Shown here piece by piece: positions 53,001 to 64,000 of a DNA stretch of 64,000 bases; within the stretch, counting starts at the first letter, position 1; every line of letters starts with the position of its first letter. Position numbers and translations under genes: made by a program. The DNA is from Camarhynchus parvulus (Eukaryota; Chordata; Aves; Passeriformes; Thraupidae), in NCBI RefSeq assembly GCF_901933205.1, contig NC_044572.1, forward strand, positions 89,184,965-89,248,964, written 5' to 3'. The notes below the pieces were generated by a model. That model had not been told where the DNA came from. It did not search any database and worked only from the letters and a program-made list of their open reading frames with translations.

Positions 53001-54125
53001 AAATGTAAAAATGGTAAACAACAAACTCAGGTATTTATACCAGTATTTGTGTGCTTAAGACAAAATGATGCACATATATTTTAGCTTAGGAAATGTATGA
53101 TATCTCTTAGTAATTTTGGAATATTGCAATTGCCATGTTAGCTCTAATTCTGCAGCTAAATTACAAGCTAAAGGGTCTATAGCATAATTTCTATATCTGT
53201 TTTAGGTTTTGCATAATGTATCTAGCTCTTGATGTATGTAGTCCTGTTACGAACTATTTTTGGACTCAAATTCTTTCATATTTGACAGGTCAGATTATGC
53301 ATCCAGTACAATTTTTTCTTGGTAGTCTATTATTAAAATAGACTGTAATGAAGTAAAGATAATGGTGGGTACCTTCTAAATGCAAAATTATTTGACCTGA
53401 TGATTTGCAATAATTTTCTTGTTCAACTTTGATTTCAGTAAATAATCCTTGATGAAATGAGAGTCTCTTCCATATTCATGCTCTTAGTTATAGAAACAAT
53501 TCTTCAAATTTTCATTGTAGATTTAAAAAAAACCCCTGAAATTAATTGACTGCACTTGGCCAGACCTCTTCCGATATTAAAAATGCATAGAAGTACTTCC
53601 CATGTCTCAGAAGAAGGCAAGAATTATCTCTAATAAATACCATCATGCCTCTGGAGCGAAGATAGATGGACTCTAAACCAGTTTACCTCATGTCCATTCC
53701 CTCCCCTAACTCAAAGGAAAGATTCTCATGCTGCGCTTTTCAGAGTGGGCAGAGATGAGGTGAAGCAGGGCATCATACCAAAACACAAATGTGTCCTTGA
53801 AACTTTCTGCCTCATATAAAGATGGCCCTGAAGGCATGGAAGCTACTTTAATTTGCATGGTGTTGCAGTGGATGCATAATGACTCTTTCCCTTGTTTAAA
53901 TGATTAAATGAAATAACCTTCCTTCATTTCTTTCCTGCTATTTTTTTCCATTTGATACTACTGAGGCTGATAGAGGTGAGGTTTTAGGCTTTAAAATGTA
54001 CAACAACTCAACAATTTCACCTTAATACTTGTCAGAAAAAGTAAAGCCTGAATGTTTCTCCTTGTGAAAAAAAGGTCTCAAGGTATGCTATTTAGCAGCA
54101 AAATATACTTAAAAATTTTTAATAG
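44097..54125. other. AT-rich unique sequence, no gene recognised
   Basis: No exon can be asserted. Candidate splice-flanked or frame-overlap blocks at 47784-47937 and 48500-48885 are treated as findings. A GC-richer patch with GGGGTGG runs lies at about 51130-51290. A 12-base A run lies near 48370. A purine-rich GAAAGGAAAGAAGGG stretch lies near 51853-51877. A 14-bp tandem duplication lies at 51541-51568. I recognise no transposon here. Confidence 0.5.
51541..51568. repeat. Perfect 14-bp tandem duplication
   Basis: TTTAGCCAGTATGC occurs twice back to back. The lack of any difference between copies suggests a recent slippage duplication. Confidence 0.96.
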
Positions 54126-54325
54126 TATCATAGAATATTTTAGGCTGCAAGGGACCATAAAGACCATCAAGCTCCAACCTCCTGCCATGGGAATGGGCAC
54201 ATTCCACTAGACTGGGTTGCTCAAAGTCCCATCCAATCTGACCTTCAAGACTTCCAGGGATGGAACATCCATAATTCTCTGGGCAATTTGTTCCAGCATC
54301 TCATTCCTCCTCATTTTGAGTATAC
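54126..54325 (-). mobile_element. CR1 LINE, 3' end, antisense
   Basis: The plus strand begins ATCATAGAATATTTTAGGCT, then GCAAGGGACCATAAAGACCA, CTCCAACCTCCTGCCATGGG and TTCCACTAGACTGGGTTGCT. It continues CCATCCAATCTGACCTTCAA, TTCCAGGGATGGAACATCCA and TCTCTGGGCAATTTGTTCCA. This is the complement of the CR1 3' terminus, in order, with roughly one substitution every several bases. Similarity fades after TCATTCCTCCTCATTTTGAG, so the copy is 5'-truncated. Confidence 0.93.
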
Positions 54326-56853
54326 GGAGACTAAGTGCATAACAAAACTCTCTAGGTCTGATTCAAGAGATTACTAGTCAGCATTAATATCATGCTCTAT
54401 GTTTCTACTCTTCTCTGATGATACTCAGAAACTGACTTAAAATATTTTCTTATCTTTCATTAAATTGAAGTTGAAGGATGCAGAAAAATTCAGTCCACAC
54501 TCAGTCTTAAAGTTAGCACAAATCCCTTGTATTTGATGTGGCAAACTTCGACTGTAGGCACAATTAATCTTTCTGAGCCCTTATTGTCTAAACAGCTTGA
54601 TCTGATCTGAGAAGCCAATCAGAAACTTTGATGTTCCTTATGATCTTGTACACTGAAGAAAACAATTTGTTCACATGCTTTAATTTTACACCATGTAGGA
54701 ATGTTTTATTTAGTAAGTATTTTTTTATGTGCTGTTTTTCCAAAGCATTTTGAAAAGTAGGACAGTTTTTGGTTTTGAAAACATTGTCTCCTCAATAGAA
54801 TAAGGTTGATATTTGGGAAAGACTTCTCACACAGGCTCTTTTTCTGATTTCATTCCTTGTGACTCCAGGACAAAATTTGTAATCAGGACTTAGAGATTTC
54901 AGACTCTGGTTAGCCTTGGGTGGATGGGAATAGTTTAAAATACTGAAATATTCAAATAGATACAGTAGAAGTACGGACATATTTCACTGGCCAAGATATG
55001 CATGCTATCTGAAATCTTCAAGCCTTACATTCTGAAAACTGTCATTAAACACTGAAATATTCTCTGACAGCTTGCATTGCTTTCATGTTACATATTTATA
55101 TTGTGCAGCTAAACCTCCACTTTGCTCTCAGAACCAGGAAGCACTGAAAAATACACAGAAACAGAAATATTCCTGGCCTGAATGGAGGGTCAAGCAAAAC
55201 TAGCATTTTTTAAGCAAAAAAGGTGGTATGGTGACAATGTTATCAATTAAATTTCTCCCCCTTTCTTTTCTTACTTCTTCATAGAGCTGGAGATAAGACA
55301 CCAGCATGACACCAAGAGAACCTCACTGCTGTATACAGCTGTGGTCAGGATGTTAATTTGTTAAAGTATTTCTCAAGACACTTAAATCCAGGATCCAAAC
55401 TGCAAAAACATATTCTATGGTAAACTTGCTTCTGTAAGGTAGAAGAAGTGGAAGAAAAATTATTAAGTGAGCTGAAACTCATGCAAAGAGAGACAGTTTT
55501 AATGCTCAGAGTAAGTATAGTGAGAGACTGACGTAAGCCAAATTTTACCAGAAGATAATGCTTCAGAAGTAATAGGAAATAGTTTCTTTCTATTCATGGT
55601 TTCCTTGGTGAGATTTCTAATAACAAAGCATAAGTACATATGTGTGCTTTATATTATGATCTGAATACAGATTACCAACTCATTTAACATATTTCAGGCA
55701 CAAGACAACTGTTAATAGTTATAATACTGTTTCTTTTTATAATATAAATTCCTATTCTAGTTAATATTTTATTGTTATTGCTGTTTTTTAAAAAAAGTTA
55801 ACATTTTTTCAAACCTTGGAAGATTGGTAGGCTTAGAACTCAGAGAATATTTTTCTTATCTCTGACCACCTTACTGGGTTGTAAAAATCTTTTCCCTATT
55901 AAATATATTTCAAATATTCAGTTTGATTTTTGAGATAAAAAAAGGAAAAAATGAATTCCAGGACAAACATGTATAAGAATTGCACTGAATAGTGCTACAT
56001 TACTCCCATTCTTTCTCTCTGTAAGTTTTTAGTTTCTTCTCTTCATCAGATCCTAAGGTGAAATTTGTGTCCTAGATTTTCTGGAAGAGATGCCAATGAA
56101 TGTTATTTTCTGAGTGTTGATGGAACAAATTAAGTGTCCTGATTCTCAAAAGTCCATAGTGTGCAGGTACTCTTACTGATATAAGCAGGACTTGGTGGTC
56201 TCTCAGCAGCTTTAGAAATCCTTCCATTAAAGTAGGAACTTCTTTTGTCACATGAAGAAATTATAATTTAAACTGTGTTTCTCTTTGAATCCTATTTCTG
56301 ACACTGTGTTGTTTGCCATTCCTGCTTCTGAAATGTAGATTTTATCTCCTCTAAGTCTGTAGTTTTAACCATTTTTGTTTTCTAGTTTTCCACTCCTATA
56401 ACATCTCCAGTTTTCTGTCTGCCCAAAATGCTAAGATCACCTTCTTCAGCTGTTATTATGACAACAAGCGTTTTGTCATGCTGTACACAGGAATCCAAGC
56501 TGTTACTCTGCCATGAGAATCAACACAATTTTAGCAATAAATATATCTTACCTACATTTTTTCCCCCAGGATTTCTTTATATACACATTGGAAAATTATC
56601 CTTTAGATGATGGGATTTTTTTCCTTCTTATCTTTACATGTCCATTGCCATCTTCCCAATTCCCTAGATTTCTCCTGGTTTTGCTTCAAATGCTTTTCAA
56701 TGTTTTTTGTCAGTTTTCTTTTGCTGATGCCAACAGTGATTATGTCTTCATACCTTTAGCACTGGAGTTAACATATGATGTTATAAAGTCATCAGGGGGA
56801 AGGATTTTGTTTCGCAGAGTATTTTGAAATGCGGTGAACATTTAAAATCAAGC
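54326..56853. other. AT-rich unique sequence between two CR1 copies
   Basis: There are short frames only. The plus frames at 56428-56610 and 56513-56827 overlap each other and are T-rich chance frames. No exon, transposon or hairpin was found that I would stand behind. Confidence 0.5.
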
Positions 56854-57205
56854 ATAGAATCACAGAATGGTTGGGGTTGGAAGGGACTTGAATGATCATC
56901 TAGCTCTAGCCCCCTTGGTTAGAGGGGACAGGGACAACCCCTTGGTTATGGACAGGGATAACTTCCGCTAGAACAGGTATCTCAAAGCCTTATTCAGCCT
57001 GGCCTTGAACGCTTCCAGGAATGGAGTATCCAGAACTTCTCTGAGCATCTTGTTCCTGTGCCTCACCACCCTCAGAGGAAAGAATTTCTTCTCAATATTT
57101 GATCTGAACCTGCCCTCTTTCTGTGTGAAACCATCCCCCCTTGTCCTGTCACAACATGCTATTGGTTGTGACATAGTCTCTCTCAAAATAATGTCCAAAA
57201 TCACA
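56854..57205 (-). mobile_element. CR1 LINE, 3' end, antisense
   Basis: This is the clearest repeat in the window. It starts ATAGAATCACAGAATGGTTG, then GGTTGGAAGGGACTTGAATG and ATCATCTAGCTCTAGCCCCC. GGACAGGGACAACCCC and an AACTTCCGCTAGAACAGGTA step follow. Then come GCCTGGCCTTGAACGCTTCC, TCCTGTGCCTCACCACCCTC, AAAGAATTTCTTCTCAATAT and CCCCCCTTGTCCTGTCACAA. This is the complement of the CR1 3' region extending into the end of ORF2. The 67-78 codon frames inside it are remnants or shadows, not genes. Low divergence relative to the other copies suggests a younger insertion. Confidence 0.97.
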
Positions 57206-57979
57206 TAATGGAGGCAGAACTGTATTAAACTGTATTAAATCAAAGAAGTTTGACAGAATACTTCATTGTGGTAGGCATGGGAAAATCCCCATCCATATAC
57301 TCAGTTCTCTGCATCCATGGAACAACTATGAATGCTTTGTTAGCTGCAATAAAACCTTATATTTATGAAAGCCACATGAAGTATAAAAAATTTTATCTCC
57401 TTTGGATTTAAAGGAAAAAATTTAAAGGATTTAAAGGAGAAAATCTTATGTTTTAAAAAAAATGCTGCAGAATTCAAAAATCAATACTTTGTAGTATGTG
57501 TGGGAACATGTAATGAATTAGATTGTTTGAGGTACAGTTTCTCAGGACTGCATCAAATGTGTGAACTACTGCAAATTATTTTTTGACCACTCAAGTTTTG
57601 TCCTTTTTTTTAATTTATTTTATAGCAAATTTTGGACAAGAACAAAGACAGGTTACCTATACACAGATATGTATTTTTTAGCACAATATAGTCTTGATGT
57701 GACTTGGGACTTTATAATTCTTATTAACAGTAACAATAAATGACAGTTCTTTCACCAATAAATGCAGGGAATTAAAACACACTGACTGAAATCACCTTGG
57801 TTATTTTAAAACATTTTTGTCCCATATTGTGTAATAAATAATATTCGTTTCAGAGTGGTGCTGTATTCTACCAGCATCACTGGGAGAGTACATCTTGGCC
57901 ACCTTTCTGATGAGTCACACTTCTGGTTCCATAGATCAAATAGATTGATAAAAAGAGATGTGCAGTACATATCTGGGGA
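57206..57979. other. AT-rich unique sequence, no gene recognised
   Basis: A small imperfect tandem of GGATTTAAAGGA-type units lies at about 57401-57440. ACTGTATTAA is repeated at about 57219-57239. Nothing else is recognised. Confidence 0.55.
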
Positions 57980-58191
57980 TTTTTTTTGTTTGTTTTTGTT
58001 TTTATTTTTGTTTTGTTTTGGGTTTTTTTGGGTTTTGTTTGGATTTTTGTTTGGTTTTGGTTTTATTTTTGTTTTGGTTTCATTTTTTAGGGTTTTGTTT
58101 GAGTTTGTTTGTTTGTTTGTTTGTTTTGTTGTTGTTGTTGGTTTTGGTTTTGGTTTAGTTTGGTTTGGTTTGGTTTTTGTATTTCTTTTTC
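57980..58191. repeat. G/T-rich low-complexity tract (TTTTG, TTTGG and GTT units)
   Basis: About 210 bases are almost exclusively T and G on the plus strand, with only scattered A and very few C. Units drift from TTTTTG through TTTTGGG, (TTTG)n and (GTT)n to (TTTGG)n. The plus open frame of 117 codons that spans it (Phe, Gly, Val, Leu, Trp) is produced by composition, because G/T-only codons include no stop except TGA-type breaks that need A. It is not a protein gene. Confidence 0.95.
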
Positions 58192-61100
58192 CTGTGGCAT
58201 GGAGTTAAAGTGCAAAATCAATGTAATTATAACTATATGTTGACTAAAGGACTGTATTTTTCTAATAGGGAAAGTCACACTGCTCTGTTGAACATGTCAG
58301 TACAGGCTTTAGAAAATAGATTTTTTTTGCTAACTACTTCAAATGCAGGAAACAGCCTGATGTGACTCTGCTCAAACGGATGCTTTGTGCAATAGGACTG
58401 CTCAGAAGAATGTTACATGAATTCTGAAGTTCAGAAGAAAAAAGAAAATATGGCAGGAAACATAAAGGTGAAGCACTGTTTTTATCTAAGTAGATGCATT
58501 CATATTTTAGTAATCTGTTTTTCCAATATATTTAGTTAATTTCCTAATAATCTGAGTTTTATGTGACTTGTTGCTTCATATTCCAGAACAACTAAAATAA
58601 TAGCTAAATCAATTAAAGGATGCTTTGACTGTCGACTGTTGGAAAGTATGGAAACAGGGTAGAAAGTTAGGATATTGACTCATTATAGAAACAAACAAAT
58701 AGGAGATCTTCACTGATAAAGTACCACAGAATATGTGCACAGTGTGATGAAGGAAAAAAGAGACCTTTTTTTTTGGCCCACAAAAGTAGGTGAGCCCGCA
58801 ATTGGACAAAACTGCAGATGATTGAGATTCAAGCATAGTTAATGAATATCAGAGGATTCCTTCAGAGCTCCAACACTTTGCTGTCATCATAGTTTTTATG
58901 GAAACTAAGGAAACACAACAAACAATACTCCACTATGGTATTTCAGAAAACCTTTGGGTAAACACTGTTTTTCTTTTCAAGTAAGAAACATTTATTTTGT
59001 AATGTTAAGCTGCATTAATTTCTGTTGCAGGAAAACATTTTGCCTGTCTGTTCTTTCTGCTACCAGAGCTTGTTTATCAAAACCTCCCAAAAAATCATAT
59101 TGACTCAAATTCAAATTAAATTGAAAATAACGGAAACTTTATTGTCAAAAAATATGGTAAAAAATGATGTAGGGCTGCAAAATCTATGACATGGAAATGC
59201 CTTCCAGAGCATTTATCACTATCAAACCACAATAAACTTTCATTACCTTTGTCTAACCAATTCAAAAAACCTTAACAATGCTTCTTATAGGGGTGTTGAA
59301 AGTTAATTTTGAATGAATCTTGGATATACAGTAACAAAACAAAAATAACACACGACCAAAACGAAACAAAATTCTGTGAAGGACCTAGGCGATTTCCATA
59401 ACATAGTCTCAAAGGATGACTACAGAATTGCTTCCTTTAGCCTTTTTGACTCTTCCTATGATGCCAATAATTTACAGAAGGCATACATGAGTAGAATTAG
59501 AGTTCTTTGATATAGTTTGGTTAGGTCTTGAAAATGATTGTTGTTGGGCTTGCCTGAATTCTAGGTATTGAAACAAAAATATTGCTTAAGTTAGCTTTGA
59601 TATTTTCCTGTAACCTTTGTTAATAAATTGTTCTCTACAGTAGTGGCTGTGAACAGTTAATTCACTGAAATTGATAAGTTTTATTGAATCTGCTCTCCTG
59701 TAAGGAGCAAGGATTTCTTTTAATTACCCACAGGACGGGTCTCAGATGCTTGCTACGTTTGCTCTGCATGCAGATCTGGTGTTGCCATCATTGGGATTCC
59801 AGAGAGAGCAGGAGTGCAGAGGAGATCCTCATAGCAGATAAGGAAGTGCAGAGCAGTCTGAGAATTTTTCCTTTAAAATAGGTAGCCTACTTGCAGGGGA
59901 AAGAAAAGAAAAAAAAAAGCCTGTTAGACTTTCCTGCCTTGATGGAGAGAGAAAGAGAGCAAAAGAAGAGACAAGAAATCATGCTTTCTTTTTTTTCTAT
60001 TTTTTTACTCATTTAAAAGACGTGACAAGTTAGTGCTACCTGGGTTTGAGCCTGCCTTGTGTGCACATCTGCTTGAGCAGACTTTCACCCAGTACTTGGG
60101 GCTCCTGGCTTTAGCTGACTGCTGTAACTCACACCTCTTCAGCTGCCGGGCTGTGCCCTGCCCGGTGTACTGCTAATGCATATTAGTGAGATCTGCAGAG
60201 TTATCTTTGACACCAAAGAAACAGTCATATCCCTTCCTATGCAGCAAGTATTAACTAAAGACTTAGGAGCTGGGGAATCTTATGAATGTTTTAGACTTTG
60301 ACACAAAAATTACTTTATTTCACGCTCTGTAAATTATTCTAGTGAATAATCGTCTTTGAAGAAATCTTCCTGAATTGTATTCAAAATAATTTGCATCAGA
60401 CACCTGAGATTTAATAGTCAAGCTTATCTAGTTTAAGAACAAAAATGAGCTGTGTAGCTAATATAAATAACCTAGTTTTTAAATTAAATATTCAAAATAA
60501 ACTACCTCAGAGTTGTTAGATATCTAATAAATTATCAGTATATTTTTCAGTAATAAATCTGTAATTCAAATAATTCAATAACTGAAGAATAATGTGTTCT
60601 GTTTGCAGATAATTTATGAACATAAAAAAGAAATCAAATAAATCAAATACTATTTTTGCATTACCTGCTCACATTTATTAAGCATTTATTATAATATGAA
60701 TTAAGGAATTGAATTGGGTTTCTTTAACTGTCTTGGGAAAGTTGTCTTCATTTTGAAATATTATTATTAAACAGTATGCTTGACATCTTTAAATTATTCT
60801 GTAAATACAAGTAATATTTTAAAAATGTGTGATAGGTATTTTTGAGGCAAACATGCAATAAAATGTAAATAAAAAGCCTGTAATTAGCAGAATATTAGTG
60901 AATTAACACTTTATATGGAATAGGATGAAACATCTGGATTAAGGTTTTAAGTAGACAGTACTAATTTGATCTTCCTTTTACTATTACATCAGGTTTCTGA
61001 AATTCTCACTGAAAATTAGTTGAGATTCATTAATGGCTCTTCTACTACAGATTCCATAGGTATCTGAAAATGTAATACTAGCTTAATGGGCCAGAAAAAT

Positions 61101-64000
61101 GATACGAATCTGAATGCATTATTTTGCAGTAATTTTCCCCATTAACATTTTTTTCCCTCAGGTTTCCATCTTCATGAATATAGAATTGTACATACGTATT
61201 CAAATTTCCAGCACAAAATTTTAAAGAAGAAAATAATTGTTCAAATTAATTTTTTTTTCAGACCAAAAAATCTCTCCAAATTCAGGTTCTGTGTTAGAAT
61301 ATGTTTAGAAAAGTTCTGTTAAAAGATTTGTGCATTAAGATAATATTCTTCATGTTGTTGAGCTTCCTTTATATAGAGATTTTTGAATTTTCTGGGGTTT
61401 TGTGTGTTTTGTGTGATCATACTTTATATTTTATGCACCCTACTATCTTATAAGATTTCTTTTTGTTGTAATTCATCTCAGCAGATGGTTTTAGCATTCA
61501 CTTGTTTGTATTCACGCTGAATTTAGTTCTCTCTGGTTCATGAGCAGACCTGGAAATCCTGGAAGAAGCCCTCCATTGTAGAAGCTGTACTTTATATTCT
61601 TTCAAAAAGAAGAATTTTTTCTCAATGTCCTCTTGCATTTCTTGTGAGAATTTCAGCTAGTCTAAAAGTCAGTGAATATGTGGCATTTGGTCTACATCAG
61701 GCAAATTGTGAAATCACATTTAGGAGCTAAGTTACACTGTATCCTAGCTGGTAATTTACAGAGAGCTTGACCAGTACAGTGAGCAAAATGTACAAGCATT
61801 ACAACATCTTTAATAGGAATAAAAATCCACTATTATAATTTTATAAGTGACTTCAGAGACTGGAACAGAAAGGCGCTTTTTAAGAAAAAAAAAATCTGGA
61901 GAAGGAATACAAACATCCACATTAAAAAAATACCGAGGCAGAATTATGTATTGGCATTTCTTAACAGTAACATGTTGCTGCTTTAAGACTCATTAGAACA
62001 AAATCTTCTTGATGTTAAATTTCTCTTACAGAAGTGCCAGAAGTACTTTATTCTTAGACACCCTATGACTATTTAATCACAATTTCTATGAGAAAAGACT
62101 ATTGTATATCATGATTCTAGCAATTAGGAAGTTTAAATGTATCTTTATATTAAACAGACGCTTTGCACACTTTCCAGCCTGTAGTCATCTTGAGAGAAAT
62201 GTCATAATTAATTGCTCTGTTGACTGTTTTGAGGGGGAAAAAAGGAGAATATCAGTGTTGATGAAACTGTAAATAGTCAAACTTTTCTCAGGAAAAAGAG
62301 ACAACTAAGGCATTTCTTCTGTAAACTGCTAAATATATCTCAATAGGCTAGTCTAACGAAGTCCTTGAATAGCTAAGCATCTTGACAAAATGATAAATAG
62401 TCCCTTTTATCAAGAGGAAAATGTTGTAAATAAGTTTTTCTAATGCTTTTATTTTATGAGATTAAATTAATTTTTCATTGCTTTATTTTACATTACCTTT
62501 AACTAGGACACTGAGTATTCCTTGTAGTTTATATAATGTGCTTCTCTTTTGAAAGAAACTGCCTTCCCATAGTAAAATGTGATCCCTTTGACCATTTTTC
62601 TCCTACATTTTGCCATTGATAACCAGAGTAATTCAGCTAAAACCAATGGACTTGCTCAAGATTTACAGTAATGTAAATGGGAATGGATTTGGTGCTCTCA
62701 GTCAGCCACATATTCCCCCTTTCCTCTGAAATACCGGCCATGCAATTGTCAAGCAGTTATTAGTTCACTAAGTGCTTCAGGAAAAAAAAAGGAAAGAATA
62801 TCCTTCTAATTTACTACTTTCACATGATACATTTGTCACTGCAGGCCACCAAGACAGTGAGCTGAAGAATTTCACTGTGCCTGTGTGAACTAAGTAATTA
62901 TTATCTTCAGGCTTGACTTGCTGTCTCATAATTTTGGTTGTGCCTGGTGTCATTTTCTTATAAGACTATCTACATATAAACAGAGGGATGTGTGATGGAG
63001 GACCATGAGATTTGAATATGAATTATCTCTTTGTTGTGTATTGTATCTTATGCATAAATTCATGGCTTTACTGTTTGCAAGTTATCAGAAGATAAAAACA
63101 TTTCATGGCTGAAAATTGTTCTCGTTATTCCATTCCTTAAATTATTTTCCTCCATTGTCATTTCTAATTCACTAGTTCACAAATTTGTTGTTAATTTATT
63201 TCTAAATAGGCTTTTTATTGAATATGCTATGTCAGGACTTAATAGAGGATGCCCCTTGCCTGGTATTAAGTTCCTGTGTATGTGGAACTTACAACCTACT
63301 ATAAACTAAAAGAGTGCTTTTTCCAGAGCAGACATGGCATTTTAACTCTGGGACTCTACTGACCCTTTTGGGGGCTTTTTGAAACCATACCTCTGTAAGA
63401 GTCCTTGTTTGGATTTCCTGTATCCTGACTTACCTGGAAATCAAAGCTGCTAGAAATGGGGTCAGTTTGTAGGATTCAGTGTGCCAAGCCAGACAAGGGG
63501 TGTGTGCCCACCACAGAGGTTTTGTCTATTTGCTGCAATGTGGCTAAATACACAAACTCATAGAGCTGTCATGCACAACAGATATTTGGCCTGACCTCTT
63601 GACTAAGATCAAGTGAAATCACTTTAATATCTGATAGATTATCTCCCATGTGGCTGTGCCCTATTCTTGTAAGGAACTGGACTCAGTAATCTGACAGGTC
63701 ATTTACTTTGCAAGATACCTCTAGGTATACTAAGAGCAGATATAGAGGGAAGTTTGTGGAAGCTGAAGTGGACACTAAGTGCTCTCTGCTGCACTGAGAA
63801 ATAGTCTCCTGCTGGCTTAGTAAAGGGCACAGGTTATGGAAAGAAAATCACTTTTTGAACTTCTTAAGCAGAGCAACATGTTGACAGAATTAGTGGTGGG
63901 TTCACGGCTGAAGAATGTGCCTTCATTTTTAGCCTGTAATCGAGATCTTTGTAAAAAGATGTAGAAATGACAGATAGAGACTGTAGATTGGATTTTTCAG
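58192..64000. other. AT-rich unique sequence with a small GC-richer island
   Basis: No gene, transposon or RNA gene is recognised. Plus-strand purine-rich sequence (GAGAGAGAAAGAGAGC) lies at about 59944-59960. A GC-richer island lies at 60030-60200 with the inverted pair CCGGGC (60146-60151) and GCCCGG (60160-60165). 60250-61350 is smooth AT-rich sequence without simple repeats, the texture often seen in conserved noncoding DNA, though conservation cannot be judged here. Confidence 0.5.

Noticed and set aside
56968..57208. Frames of 67-78 codons on both strands
   Set aside because: Both lie inside a CR1 tail. They are element remnants or shadows, not host genes.
57855..58208. 117-codon plus frame, very hydrophobic, looking like a multi-pass membrane protein
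   Set aside because: It lies across the G/T-rich simple repeat. The Phe/Gly/Val/Leu/Trp content follows directly from T- and G-only codons.
1..64000. CRISPR arrays, prokaryotic operons, phage or plasmid systems
   Set aside because: No regularly spaced repeats, no dense long frames and no ribosome-binding-site pattern are present. Composition and repeats are those of a bird nuclear genome.

Overview
The window reads as vertebrate, almost certainly avian, nuclear DNA. It is strongly AT-rich, CpG-poor and dominated by short stop-riddled frames. Its recognisable repeats are chicken-repeat-1 (CR1) LINE fragments ending in the TTCTATGATTCTA-type 3' motif (or its complement), plus one LTR of the common avian endogenous retrovirus type. 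I found no protein-coding gene, tRNA, rRNA, CRISPR array or operon-like structure that I can defend. The window is best described as intergenic sequence or the interior of a very long intron. Which gene it belongs to, if any, cannot be told from the sequence.

Layout. 1-10.8 kb is unique AT-rich sequence with scattered microsatellites, an isolated TATA-like/Kozak combination near 4.14-4.26 kb and a splice-flanked block near 1.93-2.28 kb. 10.8-12.7 kb is a GC-elevated block of unknown origin that runs into an old plus-strand CR1 tail (about 12.7-13.24 kb). 13.2-29 kb is AT-rich unique sequence holding a three-copy 48-bp minisatellite (19826-19969), a perfect 22-bp palindrome (20879-20900), a probable ancient minus-strand CR1/L3-like fragment (about 24.19-24.37 kb) and a 20-bp-stem inverted repeat (27783-27834). 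29.0-29.6 kb holds a truncated solo LTR followed by a CR1 3' tip. 29.6-43.9 kb holds another long-armed hairpin (30134-30177), an ancient minus-strand CR1-like fragment (about 32.2-32.6 kb) and a CR1 3' tip at 40.56 kb. A 124-bp homopyrimidine tract lies at 43973-44096. 44-54 kb is again unique, with overlapping exon-like frames near 48.5-48.9 kb. Two minus-strand CR1 tails lie at 54.13-54.33 kb and 56.85-57.2 kb. A 210-bp G/T-only-like tract lies at 57980-58191. The rest (58.2-64 kb) is AT-rich, with a small GC-richer island near 60.05-60.2 kb.

No genes act together here. The functional hypotheses that remain are regulatory or structural: possible noncoding exons, a recursive-splice-like site born inside a CR1, hairpins that could be structured RNAs or transposon termini, and unstable simple repeats. 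I did not find a convincing new biological system. The findings list the sequence structures most worth testing.
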